From positions 1 through 64,000 of the forward strand of contig NZ_JAVDDT010000011.1 of NCBI RefSeq assembly GCF_030848495.1: a DNA stretch of 64,000 nucleotides, in the 5' to 3' direction. A program made the translations under genes and the position numbers. Below the pieces are notes generated by a model. The model did no database searches and was not told the DNA's origin. It saw nothing but the letters and a program-made list of their open reading frames with translations. This document shows positions 51,887 through 59,198 of the stretch, in pieces. Position 1 is the first letter of the stretch. The number at the start of each line of letters is the position of its first letter. This stretch comes from Natronospira bacteriovora (GTDB taxonomy: Bacteria > Pseudomonadota > Gammaproteobacteria > Natronospirales > Natronospiraceae).

Positions 51887-53653
51887 TTATCCAAAATCAA
51901 ACTTAAACCATACTAAGCTGTTCCCCGTATCAACAGAGGATCGTGAGATTTCCTCCAAATGTGAATAATAGTCTTCCCACAGAAGGCTGGAATGGACAAA
52001 CGAGTCATCAATTCCGCCAGTTTCTCTTTTAGATAAAAGACTGATTATTGAACTAGCACAGACATCAAAATATGCATGCAGATTTTTCACTAGGACACGC
52101 AATCCGCCCGGGGTTCCGCTACCGTGAATAATCATATTCCTCGCTCTGTATATCCGCCTAAGCTGCCATTCAATTTTTCCCCAATGAGAAAGCAGTGCGA
52201 AACGGATAGTCTTGGCATCTGTCACGAGAGATTCTATCTCGAATATGCGATTTCTAAGGAGAAAGAACTCGCCACAATCTGCTTTTAGCTTTCTCAGATT
52301 CTTCTCGTTGCCTTTACTGCTTAGAAGATGCACTAACTTCTCTGTATCACGCTCTCCGTCACATAGGTCAAGATATTTCCGACAAGCACCCTCATCCCAT
52401 CGAAATAGGTCTTTCCTTAAAAGCTCAAGCTTTGAGGGGAGATATGTCATGAGAAGAATAGGCTTTATAGCTCTCGATATACTTTCTATATGCGACTCAT
52501 TTCCGCCATTATCCCTTGAAACCAAAGTTTCTAGTGCAGCCCAGAGATTCAATAGCTGCCCTTTATTATCTTCTGCCCGCACGGCTGCCGCATGCAATGC
52601 TAAGGCCTGTGTTAATTGCTCCACATCCTTCACCGTTCGCGCACGCACTTGACCAAGGGTGGTGATAGTTCTTGAGATCGCAGAATCAGGGCGAGAATCA
52701 GGGCAGCATGTAATTGGCTTAGGAGCCATCTTTATAAGTCGAGATTTTCCAGTTTGCTCATTCTGAACGATCGCCCGTGCGGGTGGGGACAGTGCGCTTT
52801 TGTGGTGATAAAAGGCGAGATAGTCAGTAAGACTGGAAGTATAGTCCACCGCTGCTTCATAAGCAGAGTGAACATCCCGAGCGCGAACGGATTCCATCCT
52901 TCCATAGGCACCACCATCTTTGACCGTCATCCCATGTTTACGAGCCTCGTCGAGGAGGATAGAGCCTCCCTCACTCTCAACAGTTATGTTGTCCAAACCG
53001 CCCTTTTCTATCATCTCGACCATAAGTGAGTTCAATGGGAAAAGGACGGTGTATTGCTGGTACTCAAGTGGAAATAGCGCAAAGTAGTCTCCCACATCTG
53101 CGACTTTCGTTATCCCGGCCTTGCGGAGAAAGAAGAATTGTCGAGACTGAGCATACAAATAGGTTTCATGATAACCCAGGTGCATAAGGTTACTAAAATA
53201 ATGGGAAGCTACCGTTGATATGTCTCGCTTTCGGTCGGCTCTCTGCAATAGCGTCAAAAGGACAACCTCAGAAGCCTGCTTGTAAGCGCTTGGCGTAAGG
53301 TGAAGTTTCAATTTTTCTAGATGTGCTCTTCGCGTCCAAGTGCTCGAGTTCTTAAGTGTTTTAGCGATGGTTGACGCGCTATATGGCGCCATCTCTTTAA
53401 CGACAGGATCGTTTTTAATGCGCAGTGCTAATTCTCGACAAACATGCTCTACATGCTGTTTGTCAATCAAGCCGGCGTTCACGGTATCAATTACATGGAT
53501 AGCTTCCGCAACAAGACTAGGAACAGCCATAAGCGGGGGCTTGTATCCATCGCTGGTATACTTGAATAATAGCTCTTGTGTTAGTTGCGCAAAGAACGCC
53601 AATCCAGAGAGTTTTGACGGGTTTTTCCACGTTGTTAGCCTAGCGTATTGCAT
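51887..53653 (-). CDS. HEPN-domain protein, putative defence function
   Basis: 588 residues; a GGAG lies 10 bases before the ATG. No signal peptide or membrane helix. Near the C-terminus, WQLRRIYRARNMIIHGSG contains R505-N-M-I-I-H510, the R-x4-H motif of HEPN ribonucleases, in the setting typical of Apea-like HEPN domains (RIYRxRNxxxHG). The region before it (LLNLWAALETLVSRDNGGN) also fits that family, where LWxALExL precedes the HEPN core. The first 350 residues are unknown. The gene is strikingly AT-rich and flanked by direct repeats, so it is recent and mobile. HEPN proteins of this kind act in abortive infection; that role is inferred. Confidence 0.75.
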   Translation of the reverse strand: MQYARLTTWKNPSKLSGLAFFAQLTQELLFKYTSDGYKPPLMAVPSLVAEAIHVIDTVNAGLIDKQHVEHVCRELALRIKNDPVVKEMAPYSASTIAKTLKNSSTWTRRAHLEKLKLHLTPSAYKQASEVVLLTLLQRADRKRDISTVASHYFSNLMHLGYHETYLYAQSRQFFFLRKAGITKVADVGDYFALFPLEYQQYTVLFPLNSLMVEMIEKGGLDNITVESEGGSILLDEARKHGMTVKDGGAYGRMESVRARDVHSAYEAAVDYTSSLTDYLAFYHHKSALSPPARAIVQNEQTGKSRLIKMAPKPITCCPDSRPDSAISRTITTLGQVRARTVKDVEQLTQALALHAAAVRAEDNKGQLLNLWAALETLVSRDNGGNESHIESISRAIKPILLMTYLPSKLELLRKDLFRWDEGACRKYLDLCDGERDTEKLVHLLSSKGNEKNLRKLKADCGEFFLLRNRIFEIESLVTDAKTIRFALLSHWGKIEWQLRRIYRARNMIIHGSGTPGGLRVLVKNLHAYFDVCASSIISLLSKRETGGIDDSFVHSSLLWEDYYSHLEEISRSSVDTGNSLVWFKFDFG

Positions 53654-53995
53654 GCTTCATCAGCTCCCTGTCGAACATGTCTTTCGACATGCACAAAACT
53701 CACCTTTTATAACTTCATTGCCAAGGTTGGAGATGGATGTCTCGGTTATTAGGGTGGCCTGGAGCCCATCGACCCTTCTAACCCAATATCGTTCTCGAGG
53801 GTGACAGCGTAATCACCCGTCAGTGACTGGCGTACTCTAGCGCTTCACCGGATCACAGAAGCGTGTGAATAGTCAATTTCCAGTCAGCACCCGGTACGTG
53901 CGGCCGTGTCGCCACCCCCCATGCCGCAGCGCGTGCCAGCATCTCTCCAAATCAAAGCTTGCTGCCCCTTGCAAGATGTCTCAGGGGTTGCCATT
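53654..53995. repeat. upstream flank of the HEPN gene with third repeat copy (53729-53747)
   Basis: 342 bases without a gene. At 53729-53747 GGAGATGGATGTCTCGGTT differs by one base from the copy at 51801-51819 on the far side of the HEPN gene, in the same orientation. No clear promoter, terminator or RNA was seen in the rest. Confidence 0.75.
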
Positions 53996-55435
53996 CTATT
54001 CCTGAGGCGGCCTCACATGAGGCGTCCTAACAAAGCTGTCGGGCACTTTCGTGTCATTAGTTTTGTCAGCTTGATCGGCAAGCTCCGCCTCCCGCTCCGC
54101 CAAACGCTCTTCTTCCTCTGACACGGGCTTTCTGGATTTTCTGTACTTCGGAGGTGGTGGTGTCCAGGCGCGTAGGTGTTGGCCGATATCACGGTAGAAG
54201 GCCGGAAAGGCTTTCTCAATGTCCTCCACCAGCGTTCTAGCGCCGCGGAAACGGCCAGCGAGATCGACCACGCGCATGACTTCCAGTCCGGCAGGCAGGT
54301 CGTTCATGCCATCCGGGATCAGCGACTTGGGATCTTCCAGGGCAGTTTCCAGTGGCTGGATGGTATCCGGCGTGCGCCGTGGCCAGGTACAGCGAATCAG
54401 GACACCTTTGGCGATATCCGGATTCAACTGGCGGGTGAGCCAGTTGATGGCGGCCGTTGGGCGCTGCTTGTCCTTGGGTGGTTCCAGGCGCATCGACAGA
54501 TTGATGGTGCGGCGCATGATGTCAGCAGAGAGGTTCACATTGCCGGCCGCATTCGGAATGTCGAACTCGTCTGCGAGGAGCTGGTCTTTGACCAAGCGAC
54601 CTATGTCATGTTCCAGGCGCTTTGCTGGGTCGTTCGCATGCTTGCGGCGAACACAGACCGAAACCGGCTTTGCCAGTCGGCTGCTGAGCTTGAGTGCCAG
54701 ATAGCGGCAGAGCTGGTGCCAGTCAGCAACGGCCTCCTGCAGCTTCTCGTCACCCTTCCGGAGCGGCGCACCCTGCTGAACGGTAGCGCACAGATCCTTC
54801 CAGGCCGGCCCCATGCGGTCGTATGGCTTGACGCCTGAATTGTCATGCTCGAGGAAGCGAATTAGCTCCTTCAGCACCAGCGCCTGTTCTTCGTCTTCCA
54901 GGGTGTCGGAATCGGACAGTACCTGGGCATTGCTTTGCAGGGCCAGCCAGGAGAAATGATAGAGCGAAACAGATCGAGTCTTCTGCTTGTTGACCCGAAC
55001 CGGGTGATGACTGGGCAGCAACGCGAACTGATTGGAGATGGTGATGACGGCATTCGCGCCCACTTCCCGGGCCAGGTCCAAATAGCGCTCAATCTGGGCG
55101 GCCGAGATCTCCTCGTTCTTCACCTTCGCTTCAACCAGCGCCGCCCACTCCTTCTTGCCACTCTGAACGGCCAGCAGCCCATCCGGGCGCGGCAGCTCGG
55201 AAGGCTTCTTCCCAAGCACCTTGAAGGTGATTTCCGTCCAGGCGCTCAGCTTCGCCCGCTTGTTCGTCGGTGCCCCAACCTCATCCAGCATCAGATTCGC
55301 ATAGGCCGGAATCAGGCGGAAAACTGCCAACAACGCCGAAATCGCCCGTGATTCCTTCTGCCGATCACTCCCCACTGGGATCAGCCGAGCCCGCTCCCCC
55401 GTCTGAAGCTTATCCAGAACACTTCCATTGCCCAT
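53996..55435 (-). CDS. PD-(D/E)XK nuclease-like protein of unknown function
   Basis: 479 residues from ATG 55435; an ATG two codons earlier is possible and the ribosome site is weak. Residues about 65-105 carry a nuclease-like core: TEITF (E69), RPDGLLAV (D85), and WAALVEAKV (E102-x-K104), followed by an AAQIERYLDLAREVGANAVI helix and strand, as in restriction-endonuclease-fold proteins. The rest (about 200-430) is unknown and helical; the tail is Pro- and Glu-rich. Divergent from the dGTPase gene, with their starts 198 bases apart. A nuclease role in defence or DNA repair is inference; no methyltransferase is present. Confidence 0.65.
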   Translation of the reverse strand: MGNGSVLDKLQTGERARLIPVGSDRQKESRAISALLAVFRLIPAYANLMLDEVGAPTNKRAKLSAWTEITFKVLGKKPSELPRPDGLLAVQSGKKEWAALVEAKVKNEEISAAQIERYLDLAREVGANAVITISNQFALLPSHHPVRVNKQKTRSVSLYHFSWLALQSNAQVLSDSDTLEDEEQALVLKELIRFLEHDNSGVKPYDRMGPAWKDLCATVQQGAPLRKGDEKLQEAVADWHQLCRYLALKLSSRLAKPVSVCVRRKHANDPAKRLEHDIGRLVKDQLLADEFDIPNAAGNVNLSADIMRRTINLSMRLEPPKDKQRPTAAINWLTRQLNPDIAKGVLIRCTWPRRTPDTIQPLETALEDPKSLIPDGMNDLPAGLEVMRVVDLAGRFRGARTLVEDIEKAFPAFYRDIGQHLRAWTPPPPKYRKSRKPVSEEEERLAEREAELADQADKTNDTKVPDSFVRTPHVRPPQE

Positions 55436-55633
55436 TGTCATCACCGCAAGTCCATGTGATTGGTGGAGAATCCTCCAATCTTGCAATGTTTAAGACTAGC
55501 AGAGGATTAGCAAAATGGAGACTCTATGACCATGACAATCCGCTAGGTGGATACGTCCGCTATGCGATCTCTTTGCAATGTTTTCGGCCTAAGACTACCT
55601 TAGATGACAGATCAGGTCGGCAAGGAGCGAGTT

Positions 55634-56974
55634 ATGCCTAGGTTAATGGACTGGAAAAGACTGCTATCCTCGCAGCGCTTCAAGGATGGTGGTCGCCTCA
55701 GACCCGCCCACGAAGGGCTCCCATCTGCCCGTACCGTGTTCCACAAGGATCATGACCGCTTGGTCTTCTCCCATGCATTCCGGCGCCTGGGACGAAAGAC
55801 TCAAGTACACCCGATGTCGAAAAATGATCATATACACACACGATTGACGCACACCATTGAGGTAGGGTCCGTTGGGCGCTCATTAGGCTCAGAAATTGGG
55901 GGCTGGCTCGAAGATAATGGGGTGCTTCCCAATGACTTCAATCATGCCGATATTGGGGTTATCACGCAGGCGGCCTGTTTGGCTCACGACATCGGAAACC
56001 CACCATTCGGACATGCGGGAGAAGAGGCGATAAAGGACTGGTTCAAAGAAAACAAAGGACTTATAAAGGATCAGCTCTCCGAGGATGAACTAAACGATTT
56101 CACAAAGTTTGATGGGAATGCGCAAGGTCTCCGAACAATAACAACAATTGAAAACCACCTCTTTGATGGTGGCCTTAGACTTACACTTCCCACGATAGCT
56201 ACAAGCATAAAATATCCGTGGAACTCATCTCACGCAAAGACGAAAGATAAGTTCAGCGTATTTCGTGATCAATTCGATGTGTTCTCTCGAGTAGCCAACG
56301 AGCTCGGTCTCATAGACCAAGGGGATGGGAAGTTCTGCAGGCACCCGCTTTGTTTTCTAGTCGAGGCAGCAGATGACATCTGCTATGCAATCATGGATCT
56401 GGAGGATGGTGTAGAACTAGAGCTTCTTACATTTAAGGAACTATATGATGTTTTTGAGGGCTTAACATCAGACTCGTATGATGATCTTATGACCGAACAT
56501 ATTTCGGATCGTCGCCGAATCGCACGGCTGCGTGGTGCAGCAATGCAGTCAATGATCGATCATGCGGTTAGAAGTTTTAAAGAGCATTATGAATCGATCA
56601 TGGCCGGGGAGTTTTCGGACAACCTCGTGGAGTGCGGGAAAGGTGTGACACCAGAGGCCATCTCCGCTGCAAAGAATGCAGCCCGGAATCGTGTCTTTAC
56701 GGCATCTAGAAAAACCCAACTTGAGATAGGCTCCTTCTCATCAATCGGAGTTTTACTAACGGCGTTTGTCAAAGCCATAGTGGAACTACATGATAGAGGG
56801 GAAGACGCTATGTCTTTTCGTAACAAGCGAATTCTAGAGTCAATGGGAGCGAACAAGCCCCCACGATCCTGGACTTTCTACGATTCATTGTTGCGTGTAA
56901 CTGATGTTATTAGCGGGATGACCGACGACCATGCCACTTTCTTGGCTGGGCAGTTGTCCGGTTATGGAAAATAA
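55634..56974 (+). CDS. dgt: dGTP triphosphohydrolase (HD family)
   Basis: 446 residues; the ATG at 55634 has AAGGAG 7 bases upstream, the one ten codons earlier does not. Landmarks: RTVFHKDHDRLVFSHAFRRL, HTRLTHTIEVGSVGRSLG (H73), ACLAHDIGNPPFGHAGEEAI (H118-D119, H127), and LVEAADDICYAIMDLEDGVE with the last metal aspartate. All HD-domain metal ligands appear present. It should hydrolyse dGTP (or other dNTPs) to the nucleoside and triphosphate. AT-rich compared with core genes and set in an accessory cluster, so it may be a phage-defence dNTPase rather than the housekeeping enzyme. Confidence 0.92.
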   Translation: MPRLMDWKRLLSSQRFKDGGRLRPAHEGLPSARTVFHKDHDRLVFSHAFRRLGRKTQVHPMSKNDHIHTRLTHTIEVGSVGRSLGSEIGGWLEDNGVLPNDFNHADIGVITQAACLAHDIGNPPFGHAGEEAIKDWFKENKGLIKDQLSEDELNDFTKFDGNAQGLRTITTIENHLFDGGLRLTLPTIATSIKYPWNSSHAKTKDKFSVFRDQFDVFSRVANELGLIDQGDGKFCRHPLCFLVEAADDICYAIMDLEDGVELELLTFKELYDVFEGLTSDSYDDLMTEHISDRRRIARLRGAAMQSMIDHAVRSFKEHYESIMAGEFSDNLVECGKGVTPEAISAAKNAARNRVFTASRKTQLEIGSFSSIGVLLTAFVKAIVELHDRGEDAMSFRNKRILESMGANKPPRSWTFYDSLLRVTDVISGMTDDHATFLAGQLSGYGK

Positions 56975-57096
56975 GGGGACTTTAGAACCCCGCGGAATAC
57001 GCACACCTTCTCCGGTCTTGGTGGCAGAACCCCAATATTGGCCACAGCACTCCCTAAAGTGGTAGGCATTCTTGCAGCAATTTAGAACATCAACCC

Positions 57097-57408
<312 letters not shown>

Positions 57409-57523
57409 AGCCCACCCAATACTCAAGAAATCAACATCAAAACACAGCCAACAGCTTGCTTGAGATAGCCACACATACCTGAGCTCGTCTACTGACGATG
57501 CCTAACTGACTGTCGGAGACGCA

Positions 57524-57934
57524 TTAGGAACAAACGATAACACCTATTAAAACCAACAACCCGACTAAACAGGAAACATGCTTCGTCCAAAAAAAGAAAA
57601 TGGCAGGATAGTTGAGCCAAGCAGGGAACGACGAGGATCGGCTTCCACTCGCATTCGAGTGCCCACTATCCTCGCTAACTTCGGTAGTTCTGGCATACCA
57701 ACCCCACACAAGGGAAGCAGTCAGATAATGAATAACATCTAACAGCAGTGCCAATAAAAATGGAACGATGACCCACTGATGCTGCGCTGATGTCATCGAG
57801 TCATTGCTCGAGAGAGAATCAGGAATAAACGCCCATGCCGCGATTAGCCCGGCTAGACTAACCTGTCTAGCTGCAGAACTCGCCGAAGCGGAGAATCCGT
57901 AATAAGCCTCACGTGCTTTGTCAACGGTCGACAT
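57524..57934 (-). CDS. small membrane protein, unknown
   Basis: 136 residues, three hydrophobic segments: VSLAGLIAAWAFIPDSL, WVIVPFLLALLLDVIHYLTA and FFFWTKHVSCLVGLLVLIGV. The N-terminus VDKAREAYYGFSASASSAAR is amphipathic. No family recognised. Its ATG overlaps the stop of a 45-codon frame upstream (TAATG), so its translation may be coupled to it. It stands 115 bases before the KKAS-repeat gene on the same strand. Confidence 0.6.
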   Translation of the reverse strand: MSTVDKAREAYYGFSASASSAARQVSLAGLIAAWAFIPDSLSSNDSMTSAQHQWVIVPFLLALLLDVIHYLTASLVWGWYARTTEVSEDSGHSNASGSRSSSFPAWLNYPAIFFFWTKHVSCLVGLLVLIGVIVCS

Positions 57935-58071
57935 TATCTTCTTTCTGGCTTCTTAGGTCCGGTGCTATTGGTATCACGGCGCTTGTTCGGGGTAGGCCTC
58001 AATGGCTTCCCGGGCTTACGCGATGACCCAGGGTCAGTTGGCTCATTCTCGGCGGGGTTTCGATCAGTCAT
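57934..58071 (-). CDS. 45-residue basic peptide, possible upstream cistron
   Basis: Reads MTDRNPAENEPTDPGSSRKP, then GKPLRPTPNKRRDTN and ends STGPKKPERR. Proline-, lysine- and arginine-rich, no signal. The stop overlaps the start of the membrane protein gene. The ending STGPKK echoes the STGPK end of the KKAS-repeat protein nearby. No good ribosome site, so the call rests on coupling and that similarity. Confidence 0.35.
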   Translation of the reverse strand: MTDRNPAENEPTDPGSSRKPGKPLRPTPNKRRDTNSTGPKKPERR

Positions 58072-58213
58072 AGCTATAACTCGCAAATAGTATGTGAGGG
58101 ATACCAAACTCGAAAGTGCTTAAATAACCTACTCCTAGGAAAACCGAACACCCCAGAAACCGTAAATGGTGGGCCCGACCTCCTCGCTTGAGTTACTCAC
58201 TTAGCACTGAGAG

Positions 58214-58325
58214 CGCACTCAGCTTCCGAGAGACAAGGCGCGGCGGCCCCACCCGCGCGGAGCTTACATTGAGTAAGTGAGCACGGATGGGGCCGCTGCA
58301 ACGCCGTATCTCGGGAGCTGATGCG
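58214..58325. repeat. 38-bp imperfect inverted repeat after nrdJb
   Basis: The arm 58214-58251 (CGCACTCAGCTTCCGAGAGA...GGCGGCCCCA) pairs with 58288-58325 (TGGGGCCGCT...CGGGAGCTGATGCG) with a few mismatches; 36 bases separate them. A shorter pair, CTCACTTA (58196-58203) and TAAGTGAG (58274-58281), interleaves. It begins 4 bases after the nrdJb stop. It could be a terminator-like structure or a miniature mobile element. The rest of 58072-58328 shows nothing else. Confidence 0.7.
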
Positions 58326-58328
58326 TTC

Positions 58329-59075
58329 TCAGCCGCATTTTGAGTCGCCGCACGACAGGCAGGTAAGACACCCATCCATCATAACCACCGCCGCCGTATT
58401 GCACTTAGTGCAAAGCTGCGCCCCGGCCGGAAAGCCGCCGTTGTCTTCCTTCGCCGTATTCTCCGCAAAGGCATCCTTCTGCCCTTGCGCCGCTTCATAC
58501 TCGGCCCGCTTCTGTTCAACCAGCTTCCGCTGGTGCTCGTCCAGCTCGGCGGGCTGGATCATGCCGATCTTGGTGAGGTGCTTTTCGATGACTTCGCCGA
58601 TTTCTGCAATCAGGGAAGGCATGAATTTGCCGCCGGGCTTCCAGTAGCCGCCTCTTGGATCAAACACGGCCTGGAGCTCTTCCACCAGGAAGGTGACGTC
58701 GCCGCCTTTGCGGAACACGGCGGAGATCACTCGGGTGAGGGCCACGATCCACTGGTAGTGGTCGAGGTTCTTGGAGTTGATGAAGATCTCGAAGGGGCGG
58801 CGGACTTCCTGTTCGGTGCCCTGGTTCAGGATGATGTCGTTGATGGTGATGTACATGGCGTGGTCGGCCACGGGGGGCTTGACCTTGTAGGTGGAGCCGA
58901 TGAGTTCATCGGGGCGCTCCAGGGTTTCGGTCATGTGCACCACGTTGCCTTCGCGGCGGAATTCGCCGTGGGCTTCGGCCGGGGCTTTTTCGGCGGTGGT
59001 GGCTTCGTTCTTTGCTTCGTCTTCGGGCTTTTTGATGCCGTAGGAGACGATTTTTTTGTTGATTTTGACGGTCAT
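58329..59075 (-). CDS. nrdJb: class II ribonucleotide reductase small accessory subunit NrdJb
   Basis: 248 residues from the ATG after AGAGGAA. A variable N-terminal part (KINKKIVSYGIKKPEDEAKN) is followed by the TSCPD-type domain (RPDELIGSTYKVKPPVADHA, RPFEIFINSKNLDHYQWIVA, RVISAVFRKGGDVTFLVEEL), and the end is Cys-rich: CTKCNTAAVVMMDGCLTCLSC then GDSKCG. In Pseudomonas the B12-dependent reductase is split in this way and NrdJb carries the C-terminal redox cysteines needed to re-reduce the catalytic subunit. It is 123 bases after nrdJa, with two REP units between. Confidence 0.93.
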   Translation of the reverse strand: MTVKINKKIVSYGIKKPEDEAKNEATTAEKAPAEAHGEFRREGNVVHMTETLERPDELIGSTYKVKPPVADHAMYITINDIILNQGTEQEVRRPFEIFINSKNLDHYQWIVALTRVISAVFRKGGDVTFLVEELQAVFDPRGGYWKPGGKFMPSLIAEIGEVIEKHLTKIGMIQPAELDEHQRKLVEQKRAEYEAAQGQKDAFAENTAKEDNGGFPAGAQLCTKCNTAAVVMMDGCLTCLSCGDSKCG

Positions 59076-59109
59076 GGGTCTTTCCTCTTCAATCTGTTCT
59101 GGTGCCGGA

Positions 59110-59188
59110 GTCTTCGAGGCTGAAGCCTCTCCCACACCATTTGTTGGTTTTGGGGGCATCCGCCTTCGCAGCGGATGCCCCTGCCACA
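59110..59188. repeat. REP doublet between nrdJa and nrdJb
   Basis: Two related 27-base units on the minus strand, 59136-59110 (TGTGGGAGAGGCTTCAGCCT...) and 59188-59162 (TGTGGCAGGGGCATCCGCTG...), agree at about 19 of 27 positions and each folds into a hairpin (for the second, 11 bp: 59153-59163 with 59171-59181). The TGTGGGAGxGGCTTCxGCC form is that of common gammaproteobacterial REP sequences. Confidence 0.8.
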
Positions 59189-59198
59189 GCGGTCCGCC

